From NCBI RefSeq assembly GCF_008831285.2, contig NC_045146.1, positions 20,537,289 to 20,601,288 of the forward strand: DNA of 64,000 bases, written 5' to 3'. Position numbers and translations under genes: made by a program. The notes below the pieces were generated by a model. It did not search any database. It was not told the DNA's origin and was given only the letters and a program-made list of their open reading frames with translations. This DNA is from Nymphaea colorata. Lineage: Eukaryota; Streptophyta; Magnoliopsida; Nymphaeales; Nymphaeaceae. Position 1 is the stretch's first letter. Each line of letters opens with the position of its first letter. Below, in pieces: positions 1-17,003 of this stretch.

Positions 1-1204
1 ATTTTAATATGACAGCACTCCATCCTCAAAACCATACTTCCTCATTGGTGACTTAATTTGCAACCTGACTCATTGGTGTGACTTCATCATTTTTCCCAGG
101 AACAAGGTTGGCAAGAAAATTTTCCTTTCTTATGGCAAAAAACTTCCTCAAAGTCAAAAGGCACTCTTAAGGACTTGGTTTGTGCGAAATGCAACATCAT
201 ATTTTTAAAGATCGAGCTTCCTGTAACGCACCCATTGAAAAAATTAGTCTTAAAATTAGGAAAAACCTTGGCGGAATTATAAAAAAGGTTGATAAATGAT
301 AAGTGGTTGATTATTCTAGTTTTTCTTTTTTTTTTTTTAGTAAGGTAACCAAAGCTGGTAAGAAGCCAATCGAGATTTGCCAAATTGGGTTATCACATTT
401 GATATGAGAGTTTACTCAACATTTAGACCTGGGGTCCCATATATGCGGGCATGTGTGCTTTAAGGTATTATAGATTGTGACACTTTATTAAAAAGTTTAG
501 CCTTGTATATAATATTATGAGACATTTTTGGAGACTTATTAAAAGAGTTATTAAGCGATCGATTGTTCTGGCTCCTAGCATTTTTGAATCAAAACAAAAA
601 TTTTTAGAGGGCAAATTAAGATTCGTCGAACCAGTGGCCCAAAAATGGTGTGGGAGTGGACCGAGTCATTACTATGGTATTAGAGCATGTTCAACGCTCG
701 TACTTGAGGTATCACACAAGTGAACGGGTATAACTTGAAGGGGGTGGACTGTAATGCCTTACTTTGAACAGTTTAATTATGTATTTAAGATTGTGAATAA
801 TCTTAAAGAACTTATAAAAGGAGTTGCTAAATGATTACTTGTCCCAGTTTCTAACATTCCTTTTTGAGACTGGACCAAAAATGCAAGGTGACAGGTATGA
901 ATACATCGAACCTCAGGTTGAGTGTAGGAATAGGATAGGTTGTTACATTTTCTACCAATGTTGTTAAATGTAATGAAGCAAAGCAAATCGTTTGGTTTAT
1001 AAAACAAGACAAAGTTAAATAATGCCAAAAAATGAAAAACAACATCTAAAATAACAAATATACAAGAACAATATAAAAGAACAAATTACATGCCTGTTTA
1101 TCATTGTTCATTGCTCATAATATCTCATCAACAATTACCTAACACACTATACAATATAAAACTAGATGAATTCAATCACTTAAACACATACACATACATA
1201 ATGA

Positions 1205-1318
1205 TAAGTTAAATAAGAAAGCAAAACTAAGAAGGTCTAGGACTCTTCTTATAGCCGATGCTAAGTTAAATAAGAAAACAAAACTAAGAAGGTTTAGGAC
1301 TCTTCTTGTAGCCGACTG
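1205..1318. repeat. 57-bp tandem duplication, two copies
   Basis: Copy one (1205-1261) and copy two (1262-1318) are the same length and differ at only about three to four positions. Both begin TAAGTTAAATAAGAAA and carry GACTCTTCTT near the end. The near identity suggests a recent slippage or unequal-exchange event. No coding role is visible. Confidence 0.85.
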
Positions 1319-3248
1319 CGTAGACACGCAATGACACAAGCATGAAAATTAGAATCTCACAACAAGAGAGAAAGTAAGCTTTGACAAAAGCAAAAATGAC
1401 ATGAAAAAGCTAATCAATTTAATAATATGGTAGGATTCTTTAGGAAAAAAAAAGGGGGGAGGCGAGGGTTTCAAGAAAGAAAGAAAGAAAGAGAAGTAGT
1501 GTTGGTTGCCTTGCCCTCATTTGCAACTGAGAGTTTGAAAGAGGCAATAACTGCGGACTGGTCAGGCTGGCAGCCATCTACCGAGAGAGAAAGAAAGACA
1601 AACTCATCTAAGTGCAAGGAATTGGTGGTCATCTCGAAAAGAGGTGGTCTATTGGAGATTGAAGATGGTCGCCAACCTTCGTCGGAGAGTGGAGGCACCG
1701 GCGTGTTTTGAGGGGAGCGATTAGATGGCCTTCTCCCACCATTTTGTAAGTCCCGAGAGAGGCCAATATTGATATTGCCCTAAAGCACTGGCGCTGGTGA
1801 AGTGCACGCATCAGGCCAAGGGTGCTTCACCCAGACAACCTGAGGCATTCTTCTGGGTGAACTGCAATTATACACACACTAGTGAAAATGGTGTAATGTT
1901 CCAGCTCATACTCAACGCATTTAGCGTGACAACAAGGAAGATGACGATAAGATTTCACAAAGAAGGAAAGATAATCACGACACCAATCGTAAAGATGAGA
2001 ATCAAGGAAATGAATCAAATAAGTATTTGTGTATCAGATCTAGTTGTAATCGAGCGTCTGTAGCAGGCGATAATTCTAGTGATTGGTGTCCTCAAAATCA
2101 AAATAAATACAAAAACTTTACCAGCTGTGCAACATAGTATTGGAAGTTGAGAAATGGGCAGGAGCTTCCATCAAACCAATTAATATAGATCTTACTGTCT
2201 CGGCAGCTCCCAACAAATTTAAACAATTAGGTTGTACTTTCTTTCCTACAACAAATATCTTACTTATTACGTCCTTGATTACTGATAATACCTAGTAATA
2301 TAATTTCTGCCATAAGGAATATAGACTGCTATCCATTCCATTACAATTATCTGAATTGTCAAAATACCATGCGTTTGAAATAACTATTCTGATAGAATCA
2401 AAAGAAATGGGCACTATCCTTTCCATGTTCAATCGATTTGTTCTGTTCGTACAAGTGACCCTCTATAGAATTATTGCCCCGCAAAAGTTGACAACAAAGT
2501 ATAGTCATAATGCTTCAATACTAAACAGTATTGAAACTTGGGCATTCTCGAGCTCCAAAGCAGATTTATTCAAATCAGATCACATAGAACACACTTCCAT
2601 GAGTTTTTGTATGTCTACTTTAATGAAATCAAGGAGTCTCTGTTCTAGCTTGATCACATGGTAAATCTCAATAAGGAAACATGGCTAGCCTCTTTGAAAC
2701 ACATTCTAATGCATCATATCATAACTAAGGTAACGTTACTCTCATAAGCATCAAAGTTCTAACTTTTACAACGTACGTATTTTGTTGCCTATGTATATTA
2801 AAGTTGACACTCCTTTTCCCACACACCTCCACTCAAATAGTCTGTCTTAAAGCACATAAATATATACTTTATTGCAATCTAAGAACTCTTTTATAAAGGT
2901 CCACATTCTTATACTGTCTGTACGTATATATATATGTATGATTATATAAATATACACATACACGCATATACATTTTTATATGCAAACACACACAAAATAT
3001 TCAAGAACTCTATGTTGCACCTGTGGTTGAATATTTCTATACCTTGTATATCAGAAATTAGTCCAATTCAAATTCTTTGTAGAGTTATCAATGCCGATAC
3101 TGCACACCAGAACTCCCTTGGTTTATTTCTTTCCTTGCAATACATACACACATTCAAATTATAATCCATCCCAACTTATATGTTTATTTATTCACATACA
3201 TATATGTTTGTATTTTGGCTACCACAATTAGTATAGTTCGTAACTAGT

Positions 3249-3270
3249 CTATATATATATATATATATAT
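3249..3270. repeat. (TA)n microsatellite
   Basis: An uninterrupted run of alternating A and T followed by further AT-rich sequence, lying in gene-free spacer. Confidence 0.85.
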
Positions 3271-4051
3271 AATATTTATATATGCCAACTTAACATTTTT
3301 GTTTTCGTGAACCATTGCCTTGAATTTCCACACGAATACAATGAAATGTTAGGTCTTTCAACACAGTGTCATGTAATGTTTTCTAGCAGCGTGCACAAGA
3401 CTGTTACTAAGTAGCATCTAAAAACGGATTTACCTTGTTTGAAAGAGAGAATTGGTATCTCATGGCTGCTCATAGACCACTAAATGAGTCAAGAAAAACC
3501 ACACAAAAAACAAGAAAATTTGAGGCAAAACTTAGTCATGTTAAGGACATGTACCCTGAACTAAAGATAATTCATCAGCTAATGATTAGTAAGAAGTTTT
3601 CAGCAATTCAAGGCAACAGAATCTCATTCAAATGCATTCAAATTGTTTGCACAAGCCACAGTGATAACCCTGTCCCGTTTTTTACTTACTGGCGGGTCCT
3701 TGTCAAAAAAAAAAAGAAAAGAGAAGGTGAGCAATGTTGAATCTTGTTTACTGCAGAATGATCAAGATTGGATGCTTGCTCATGTGATTATCTTTCTGCA
3801 AAAATCTTTCCAAGGTTCAGGAAATAACAGAGCAGGACTAAGAAACAAGTTTTAATATTATCAAAGAAATAAGAAAATATAAATCAGTGGTGTTTTAGTG
3901 AAGGCAGTTGTTTTCAACTTGAAAAATTGGTGGCAACCTTTCATTTTATAGATTAAAATTTTTTCCCTAGGAAAGTGCATATGTGACTACCTGTGGGGAG
4001 GTAAAATTTTTCTATTTCTTCTTATGGCAGCCTTGCAATGACCTTCTCTTT

Positions 4052-4125
4052 GCTCAACAATTTTTCCTGAGCAACCTTGTGTTCAATGCCGTGACTGTTG
4101 CAGCTGCTACTAGATTGAAAATATG
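4052..4125. repeat. Direct repeat partner of 5672-5742
   Basis: This tract shares an ordered series of blocks with 5672-5742: a T-rich stretch, TTCAATG, GTGACTGTTGCAGCTGCT versus GTGGCTGTTGCAGCTGCT, then GATTGAAA. The two copies are about 1.6 kb apart in direct orientation. Sequence between them carries MITE-like ends, so the arrangement may be a duplication later filled by mobile DNA. The second copy lies about 270-340 bp upstream of the CHLM start codon. Confidence 0.7.
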
Positions 4126-5610
4126 TGGGGTGCGTTTGGCTATCCAATTAAAATCAAGTTTCTAAGGCAAAGTCCGGAACATCATTTTCTAGACGTTTGG
4201 CTATGCATGAAACTGAGTTTCTAAGAAACCTTGTTTTGTGAAAACCTGATTTTCATCTGCCTAACCTTGGGGGGTGTCTTTTTCGACCGAAAACATAATT
4301 TTGGGCATGACTAAACTATTGTAGGTTTGCTGCTGTATTCTGCATTGTTGTTTCTCATCTTGCTCATAATCATGTCCTGTCCTCAACAATGCCAAAGAGG
4401 CAACTGTTAAAGGTGAATACATGAATTAATTTTGTGATGGAAAAGAAAATTCTTTTTTGTGTGGCTAAGGCAACTTAACTTTGACTTTATGATGCATGTT
4501 TGGTTTTTTATGTAATGGCACTGTGAACAGTATTATAACAGAGGAGGTCAGTGGTGAGGTTCCAACAGTATCCTTTTTATCCAATCATTTTTCTTCCAAG
4601 ACTAAAATGTGTAGTGTTGAGGGGAAGCTCAAGGTGGTTTCTAAGGAAGAGTTTTAGATGTCTCAAAGGCAGGTATACAAGGATCGTGTGCGGATGCTGG
4701 TGAGAGGTACATTATCATCAAATACTTTTAGCCATCCTCATCTGTATTTGACCATCTAATACCCTGGGGGAAGGGGTATGAGTGATGAACGGTCCTTACT
4801 GGGACCAAGATCTAGGCGTGGCTTGCTTTGTCTCTTTACAACTTAGATAGGAGATGATCTAAATCAACAAAATATGGGACCTTTAGTTTTGGGAGGGATG
4901 GCGTTGTAACCTCTTTTGGCGATGTCTCATATAAAAAACATATGTTTGGATTGACTGTTTAGACATAAAGCTTGCTTCTCTGTTTCTCTCTCAATGCCAC
5001 CTCTTTTTCTATTTTGTTTTTAGCAGTTTTCTTGTTGTGGGTTTGGTGAAGAACGATGCTTCTAGGCGTGCCGAAGGGAAAACCTTCTATGCTGTAGTTG
5101 TTGCTCTACATAGGTCAGCTTCATGTCTTTGTGTCGTTCATTTTATTGCTTTTGTTGTAATAGTTCTTAGGGCATGCTCGTTAAATATATGACGTTGGGT
5201 TTTCCTTGCAATTTTGCATGGTTCTTTGTTGAATTTGAGCTATCAGCTATATTATTTTTTAAGCTTCATGATAGTGGCACCAAACTGGTTTCTGATTCAA
5301 TTTTCTGGGTTGCTCATGCTTCACTTATATGTTTGTTTGTTCCATCGCTTGTAAACGTGACACATTTCTATATTCATGGGGTGCTACGTGCTCTTGTTTG
5401 CTTCATTTGACAAGTGCTTTACCTTAACTAACTATAAATCAACTACCATTGACATGAAATCAGTTTTTGAAGGCACAACTAAAGCTCATTTTTGGTCATG
5501 CAAACAGAAACTAGGTTTTAAAAAGTAAAAACCTAACTTTTGTCATGTTACCCAAACGCTAAAACCAAGTTTCCAAAACCCATTAACGAAAGCCATTTTT
5601 TCAATGTGTT
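4125..5610. mobile_element. MITE-like tracts of the GTTTGG/CCAAAC family
   Basis: At 4130-4290 and 5460-5610 there are related phrases such as GCGTTTGGCTATCCAATT, AAACTGAGTTTCTAAG, ACTAGGTTTTAAAAAG and CCCAAACGCTAAAACCAAGT. The same vocabulary recurs at 48290-48730. The left tract reads toward the right tract in partly inverted form, as expected for ends of a non-autonomous DNA element. The interior of about 1.2 kb shows no transposase. Boundaries are approximate, and this may be two short elements rather than one long one. Confidence 0.4.
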
Positions 5611-5627
5611 CATCTAAAAAAGCTACC

Positions 5628-5820
5628 GTGATCTTTCCTTTTTCTTACACTGACCAAATACCCATCTTGGTTTGAACGATTTTTACCGAGCTTCCTTAGT
5701 TCAATGGCGTGGCTGTTGCAGCTGCTCCTGGATTGAAAGTGCGTGATCTCTCGTTTTCTTATGCTAACTAATTTCACCTCTGCGCTGAGCCTTCTTAGTT
5801 CTTTGATATATGGGCTGTAC
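5628..5820. repeat. Diverged about 115-bp tandem duplication upstream of CHLM
   Basis: A phrase beginning GTGATCTTTCCTTTTTCTTA at 5628 recurs as GTGATCTCTCGTTTTCTTAT at 5743. Similar sequence follows in each copy, including CTTCCTTAGTTC versus CTTCTTAGTTC, with small gaps. It lies 190-380 bp upstream of the CHLM start codon, so it could affect the promoter, but no defined binding site was recognised in it. Confidence 0.6.
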
Positions 5821-5890
5821 ATGCTTACTCGTCCCTGCTTCACCGTGACCAACGTCCCATTTTTAGATTTGGAGTGTCGTTTCTGTCATT

Positions 5891-5898
5891 TGACGTGG
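5891..5898 (+). promoter_or_regulatory. Candidate bZIP site TGACGTGG upstream of CHLM
   Basis: TGACGTGG is a C-box/G-box hybrid with an ACGT core, 110-117 bp upstream of the CHLM ATG. bZIP factors such as HY5 bind ACGT-core elements in light-regulated chlorophyll genes. Use here is inferred from the motif and its position only. The following 5' untranslated sequence (about 5950-6007) is GA-rich. Confidence 0.35.
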
Positions 5899-6007
5899 TG
5901 CCGAACGGATAACGCGCCCGCCTGCTCCCTCTGCCTCCTCAGATAAGAGGGACGGAGGGGGGAGGAAATCCTGAGAGCGGAGACAGCGAGCGAGAGAGAA
6001 GAGAGAG

Positions 6008-6970
6008 ATGGCAACCACGGCACTGTCTTCGGCTTTCTCTTTCAAAGCTCGGACACCATCTTTCTCAAACCGCCGGAGGACCACTCCCCAAGTGCTGCCG
6101 CTCCCTTCGGTTGCGGACCTCGCTGCTGCTGCCAGTTCAATGCCGGACCCCAATCTGGACGGCACCACCGTTGCCATCGTGGGTGGTGGCTCGCTTGCCG
6201 CTCTTGCGGCGGCGCTATCCCTTTCCGACCCTCAGAAGAGGCGGCAGGAGCAGGCAGTGGCCGTGGGCGGCGACGACAAGGCTGTGGTGAGGGACTACTT
6301 TAACAACTCTGGCTTCCAGCGGTGGAAGAAGATTTACGGCGACACGGACGAGGTGAACCGCGTGCAGCTGGACATTCGCTTGGGCCACTCCAAGACTGTG
6401 GAGAACGTCATGAAGATGCTGCTGGACGAGGGACCCCTTCGTGGAGTCTCCGTGCTCGACGCCGGCTGCGGGACGGGCTGCCTATCGATTCCTCTGGCTA
6501 AGGAAGGGGCCCTGGTGTACGCCAGTGACATCTCGGCAGCAATGGTGGCCGAGGCGGAGAAGCAGGCAGCCGAGGCGCTCGAGGGAATGGAAGGTGTTCA
6601 GATGCCTAGGTTTGACGTGAATGATTTGGAGGGCGTGCGGGGAAAGTATGATACGGTGGTCTGCTTGGACGTTCTGATACATTACCCTCAGGAGAAGGCC
6701 GACGAAATGATTGCGCATTTGGCGTCTCTGGCAGAGAACAGGCTGCTGCTCAGCTTCGCTCCCAAGACTCTGTATTATGATTTGTTGAAGAGAATTGGGG
6801 AGCTCTTTCCTGGTCCTTCGAAGGCTACTAGGGCGTATCTGCACGCTGAGGCTGATGTAGAGAGGGCATTGCAGCGCGTCGGATGGAAGATTCAGAAGCG
6901 GGGTTTGATTACCACTCAGTTCTATTTCTCTCGGCTGGTTGAGGCCGTCCCTATTGCTTCAGCTTCTTAG
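6008..6970 (+). CDS. CHLM: Magnesium protoporphyrin IX methyltransferase, chloroplastic
   Basis: A 320-residue protein that uses S-adenosylmethionine to methylate the C13 propionate of Mg-protoporphyrin IX, the step after Mg chelatase in chlorophyll synthesis. The first 45 or so residues are rich in Ser, Ala, Arg and Thr with few acids, as in a chloroplast transit peptide. A hydrophobic Gly/Ala-rich segment (about 55-72) matches the membrane-associating part of plant CHLM. The SAM-binding motif VLDAGCGTGCLS lies at about 149-160, followed by YASDIS at 171-176 and VVCLDVLIHY at about 217-226. The C-terminus GLITTQFYFSRLVEA is typical of the family, and the total length is normal. The start is the first ATG after a GA-rich leader. 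The coding region is uninterrupted. An ACGT-core site upstream fits light control. Identification is strong. Confidence 0.96.
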   Translation: MATTALSSAFSFKARTPSFSNRRRTTPQVLPLPSVADLAAAASSMPDPNLDGTTVAIVGGGSLAALAAALSLSDPQKRRQEQAVAVGGDDKAVVRDYFNNSGFQRWKKIYGDTDEVNRVQLDIRLGHSKTVENVMKMLLDEGPLRGVSVLDAGCGTGCLSIPLAKEGALVYASDISAAMVAEAEKQAAEALEGMEGVQMPRFDVNDLEGVRGKYDTVVCLDVLIHYPQEKADEMIAHLASLAENRLLLSFAPKTLYYDLLKRIGELFPGPSKATRAYLHAEADVERALQRVGWKIQKRGLITTQFYFSRLVEAVPIASAS

Positions 6971-9882
6971 AAAATTTGTAAGTTTTCAGCCTTTTCCCCT
7001 CTGTTATTTACAGTACATAGCTTTTTCGTCCCTTTCTTGTTTTTGTTTGCTGCCTTAGTGCTTTCTAAGGCTTGCATTTGCCTACTGTTCTTGTAATATG
7101 TTTGCTCGATTACACATGGAGAAACTTCCCTCTTTGTGAAAGGAAGGGATTTTTGAGGAGAAAATTCAGTATCAAAGAAGAATAGTTTTCTGTAATTGTT
7201 ATGGGTTTCTGATGGAGGTTTGGATGAACACGGTTCACCAAACAGTGTGGTCTGGTGCTATTGCCATGTAGTAAACTTGTACCCTCCCATGCTTGATAGT
7301 CTTTATTGCCAGGAAAGTTTCTGATTAGATGATTACTTTTCAAACCAGAAGTTTATCAAATTTCAGTTAATTGAAGTAACGGACTAGTTTGCCTGACTGT
7401 GCTCACATCTCTATTAGATGTCCACCCCTTGGAATTGATTTACATTTTTCTCTACACAATGGTAACTTGGTCTATCATATATTTTTAGTGGATGCTGCTG
7501 TACATACCGGTGTTTTGTATTCCCCAGGATGTTCTTCGACCACCACCGCAGTTGGTTGGTAGATCTGAACTTTAGAATAAAATGTTGGTTTCATTCTGCA
7601 TGATAACCGATCTTTTTCTAGTATATGGTAGTGCACATGTTCTCCGAGTGTTTGTTTTTCCATCGAGCACCACGACTATTGTCGTATTGCATCTTGGGAA
7701 AAACTATCGCCTTCGGTCTTCTTGAGTTCTGCCCATGTTATTAGCTCTTCATGCGTGGTGGGACTCTCCCAGGAAAAGGAGATAGTGATCTTGTTGGTTC
7801 CTGTAATCGAGATCAAGTTTTGCTCTTCTGCCTCTTAAGCTGTCTACTTGGGGAGAAAAGATAAAATATAAACATCTAATTATATGAATGTTGTAAATTG
7901 TTTGTATCGATCCCTTTCTTCCCACATTTGCCAGCTTGAAACTTTTCCATGCCAATGGAAGGTGTGCCAGTGTAGGGGCTCAGAATTTTGCAAACAGATG
8001 ATGTGAAGGGAAGCATGGGCTCTATGCCAGGGTTAAACGAAACGGCTGATGTGCAACCATGGCCAATCTACATACTGTAAGCATTAGAGAAAAGAATTAA
8101 AAGGGAATGGTCTGTTTCTACAAGATGGTCCGCAAGGGATGTCTTTTTTCTAAAAGAACCTGCATAGAAATCATTAAAAAATGGGAAAATTACTGGTGTA
8201 CTTGGGCACCACGAAAATGAGTGGTGGCTGCTCTTCTTCGGTCAGCACCATCACGCGCCTTGTGGTTGGCAGTGCCTCACGAGGACAAAATGTCAGCCAT
8301 TGCAGGATCTCCCGTGGGTGAAGCACAGCCACCATTATGGGGCGATTCCGGTCCATCTTTCAATACGATTCAACACATAACCGACTCCGATCCAGATCTG
8401 CTGGTTCGTGTTGCACTGAAAGAGGTTTGCAGAAAGAAAAATCTTGTTAGTAAATTCTTAAAAGCTGTTAACACACAAAACTTTGGGGTTAAATTACAAC
8501 TCACTGGTTTGCTTCCAATAATCGAGTAATAAAGGCTGCGAATTGTTACTTTTGGTGACAATTCGCATACTTGGAAATGCCTAGGAGGTAACTCAAATGT
8601 TCAACTCTGATAAGTAAGACGTGGATGGAAAATTTTATACCATCATCTCATTCTACCATGGTTCGCCTTCACGATCTCTCATTACTTACTCTGTACTTTA
8701 ATTTCTCCAGGCGGCAGCTAGATTAGGAAAAAAAGACCAGTAAAAAGTTGAAATATTGGTAGAATCTGTTTTTCCTAGGTTTTTCAAAATATATTTATCT
8801 TTAATATTTAATTTGCCTGGTTTTACAGAAAGCCAAAAGCAATTAAAACTGTAATTGTCAGTTACTTGGACGAACTTCTATGCATTATATTCCTACTTTC
8901 CTGTTTGCCTCATCCACCATTTTCACCGTCCCGTTGTTACTTCATGTGAAATCGTGGAGAGCAAAATCGTGGCATTTACTTTGCAGAAAACCACCTCATA
9001 TTATATCATATGTATTCTGTGGAATTGATAAGGAATGGTAGAAATCTTTATTTCACAAACATTCCATGGAGGGGTCCGCACTCTGCTAGGTGGATCAACT
9101 TTTTCTTAAAAGTATACAGGTGGAAGGAAATCGTGAACTCAATTAGACGGTTTCTGCATACTATGGATCATATATCCATCGGTGCTGCAGATAAGAAGAT
9201 AAGAGGATAATCATGAGACGGCAACAGGCGGACTTCAACAAACAGTTGCAAAAGAATCACACTATTCGAATATCTTGTTCTGTTTGATATGTAATTATTT
9301 ATATGGACATGCATAGGTATATTTTGTAGTTTATAGTATACAACGAGGTCCCGCTGTTGTTTACTTGAGAAACTGATTAGCTTTCAGATATTTTTTTTAA
9401 CAATGAAATTCCTGACTAGGGAACCAACATAGTAATGTCGATTTTAGTAGTGAATCGTAATTAGGATGCAAGCTTTGAATAGGAAGGGTAAAGCTTCATT
9501 AAGCCCCAAGATGTTTGAAATTTAAATCCCTAAACCTTATATTGTTCTCACTTTAGCTTGCTCGTGGAATTTGAAATCAAGCTGTAACACAAATGTAACC
9601 CAGAGTTCCATCCAGAAACTTGCTCACAGTTCTTCAAGCTTATGAGGGCATAGTTCCTTAGATTATAATAAAATTTACTGGCGTACTAGAGCGTCCATTC
9701 AAATCTGTGGAATTCTACAACATTCTTTCACAAATTCGACACTGTAGATGTATCATTGGACGATTATTTGTTAATAATTGAGATAAGAGCTTTGTTCTTT
9801 TACTCAAACAATGTTATTCTACGAGGTAAAAATTTTTAGGCGATCGAGCTTCATGAAATGCTTAGGTATGGAAATGGCTTCC

Positions 9883-9919
<37 letters not shown>

Positions 9920-10540
9920 AAGCGGGATTTAGATGGCACAGATTTGGAAGAGTATAATAACAATTAAATCTAAGGTAGGGCCTAAGTTGCGAACTCAGGA
10001 GCATATTTGGAGCACAAGTTCCATCAATGCATCCAAGATTCCTAATGCATCGTCCGTTCAAAGCATAGGGTTGAGGCCAAAATGCATGAGTATGGTTGAA
10101 GCAATGCAGTGGCATTTGGGGATCATTCAAAGCAATTCTTCGTGTATCCTAATCGAATACGATCGATTCTAAATCCCTGGAATTCCTATGATGAGGTCGA
10201 CAAGTTATACACTGTAGAAGCACGTGAGAATGCTGGTACAGAGATTTCTCGAGACCCACCAAGAAACATAATATATAAATAACTCAGCGAGGATCCTGAG
10301 TAGAACCATTAGATCCAAACCCGATCCGAAGGGCTGAGGGGTGAGATGGAGCGGTGGAATCCACCAACGCGGCCCGCACGCGCAGGGCGGGCGGCTTCTT
10401 TTTCTATATCCCCAAACCAAACGAACCTGGCCCTCAGGGGAACAGAATTTGCCAAGGAAACTGAGTTCTGATTTCCTCTAATGATCGAGGGCATTAGCGT
10501 AACAAGGGGATAAGTGTCCGGCCCCGGCCACGTTCCCGGT
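6971..10540. other. Intergenic spacer between CHLM and the CIPK gene
   Basis: The first few hundred bases are T-rich and probably hold the CHLM 3' untranslated region. Beyond that the sequence is mostly AT-rich with no supported gene. An open frame at 8221-8529 (about 100 codons) shows no domain. A TA microsatellite sits at 9885-9917. GC content rises from about 10340 on approach to the CIPK gene. Confidence 0.6.
9885..9917. repeat. (TA)n microsatellite
   Basis: About 16 uninterrupted TA units in the spacer, 0.75 kb upstream of the CIPK start codon. Confidence 0.9.
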
Positions 10541-10547
10541 TGACGTC
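10541..10547 (+). promoter_or_regulatory. Candidate TGACGTC bZIP site upstream of CIPK
   Basis: A C-box-like TGACGTC lies 128-134 bp upstream of the CIPK start codon, at the beginning of the GC-rich leader region. Stress-linked bZIP factors recognise such cores. No other promoter element was resolved, so this is a motif-level suggestion only. Confidence 0.25.
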
Positions 10548-10674
10548 CTCAACTCAAGTACGCGCGGCAACAGCGTCCCGCCGATTAAGCGTTGCCTCGT
10601 CGTCGGCGTCGTAATCGCCGGAAGAGGAAGGAGAAGGGGGAAGAGGAGACCCCGCGGGGCGCGTGCGAGGGAGG

Positions 10675-15240
<4,566 letters not shown>

Positions 15241-15680
15241 TGCTTTTAGGGAACTGCTTGGCAAGTTGGACCACTCCAATTTTGCTGAGACCACAGAAAC
15301 ATTGTAAAGTAGCCAACAGAGTATCAATTGTCCCCCAGAACGCGACGTGGGGCCAACCGTAAAGACGCACTTCAAAGCAGCAAAACGTTAGTTGCCGGAA
15401 GCTGCCTGGAGAGACTACCAGAGTAAGTAGCTAGGCTCTTCAGGTAGCTGGCTCGCGGGATCCTTAGCAGAGAATGAAGGCAGAGGAAATAAGTTGCTGT
15501 TGTAGAAATGTTCGCTATGGTCCTTGAAGGACATTGTATGTTGAAAACATAACAAAATGAGAGAGAAAATAAATACTTGTTTGATGATGGTTTTTTTAAC
15601 CTCTGACGGGGGTTGCTTGTATATATATGCAAAAAAAAAAAAAAACTCTTCAAAGCAGTGTACCTTCTTGCTATTTTTTA

Positions 15681-15850
15681 TACACACCCACATTAGATTT
15701 TGTTGATTTCTTATAGTCGTTATAAATTTTGATTTTGTACCCATTTAATTTTCATGATTTGTGTTACACACCCACGTTAGATTTTGTTGATTTCTTATAG
15801 TCCTGATATAAATTTTGATTTTGTACCCATTTAATTTTCTTGATTTGTGT
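15681..15850. repeat. About 84-bp tandem duplication, two copies
   Basis: Copies at 15681-15764 and 15765-15850 both start TACACACCCAC and contain TTAGATTTTGTTGATTTC and TTTTGTACCCATTTAA. They differ by a few substitutions and a two-base insertion. The repeat lies 0.4 kb downstream of the CIPK stop codon. Confidence 0.88.
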
Positions 15851-17003
15851 TTCGATCTGGGAAAAATACTGTGACCACGTCCTTTATCGTGACGCGAAGT
15901 TGACGTAGGTAACATGGAAACGGTGTGTTCTGGAAGCTGGGTTTTTCCAGTGTCGTTCGCGCGCCCGCTACTCCAGAACACCGTTTGGGGTTGTCAACCG
16001 AACAGCCCCAAGTGTTACGCAAGTTTTAATTTAAAAACAAGTGAAAAAGAAATGTCTCTCTGACTCGGTTTTGGTCCTTTTTCTTCCCAGTTTGATGAAA
16101 CTGGAACGGATCCGTTCCAATTTTTGAATTTTGTTTCATATTCCAGAGGAAATTAAATTTCGAAGCAAGCCAACATGCCCTTTGGGACACATATGGGGGG
16201 GTAAGAGGCCAGGTCCTGGTCCTTGAAATGGCTCGGGCGGCCCAAATGAGCCGAGCTTAGCCTGCCCTACAAGGCTTGACAGGGCGTCGTGGTATCCATA
16301 TGGTTCATTTCAGTGCTCAGTCGTTCAAACTGGCTATATAATTTCCGATGCAGATTCGCGGGGAGAAAAGGCCTCCCCCCTAACCTTTTATTACCAAAAG
16401 AAATGAACAAAATACATGAGAGAGTAAAAGAAAAAAAGAAAAGGAGGTACTAAGCCTCGCTATGCAAGAGATTTGAGGCCCATTCCATTGCAGAATCGAG
16501 GGGGATGGGTCTCCTTAAATGGCCAAGAACTTCCTCTGAAGGGAAAAAACAAGCCCAGCACCTCTGTTAGCGTTTCTGATCACTACATGAATTTCCTTCT
16601 TCCAGCAGTAGGGGCCTGCAACCACCACCACATGCTGACCACAAAACTTGGAATTACTGGTGAAAATGATGGAGAAATTGATATGCATCCCAACTGAACT
16701 GTTGTTCATAAAATCTAACACCAAAAAAAGCAGTTGGGCAGTCTTTAAGCCTGAAAGCATAAACATTCTTCTGATGATCATTAACCCAGCTGCAAGCGGT
16801 TTGCAGAATAGCAGAACCAGAAGTGAACGAAGGCCAGGGGTCAGGTCTTATGCCTGTATTCAACCAGACGGAAAATTGAGGATCTCAATTTCTTACTCCA
16901 GTCAGCATTTATGATAACATCCTGAAAATCTTTCCAAACGAGGAACTGCAATGGCAGGTGAGTTTGTGAATCCTCTTGATGGGCGAAGGCAAAGATTTTG
17001 AAA

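Larger units (their letters stand above)
1..4051. other. Intergenic spacer, no supported gene
   Basis: AT-rich sequence in which the longest open frames are about 100 codons or fewer and show no recognisable domain or consistent codon bias. It contains a two-copy tandem repeat (1205-1318) and a TA microsatellite (3249-3270). The stretch around 400-870 has a repeat-like look, with partly repeated phrases near 260-310 and 800-850, but no element boundaries could be set. Nothing else was resolved. Confidence 0.6.

Noticed and set aside
400-870. Possible retroelement-derived tract with a TGGTATTAGAGC phrase resembling a primer-binding site
   Set aside because: One short near-match and some loosely repeated wording are not enough. 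No paired terminal repeats or internal coding region could be delimited.
8174-8529. Overlapping open frames of 60-102 codons on both strands
   Set aside because: No domain, signal peptide or codon bias was found. A GC-richer patch in AT-rich spacer can give such frames by chance.
16480-16960. Minus-strand coding-like stretches in several frames
   Set aside because: Frames change repeatedly and no known LINE, transposase or host motif could be recognised with confidence, so it is noted only as spacer.
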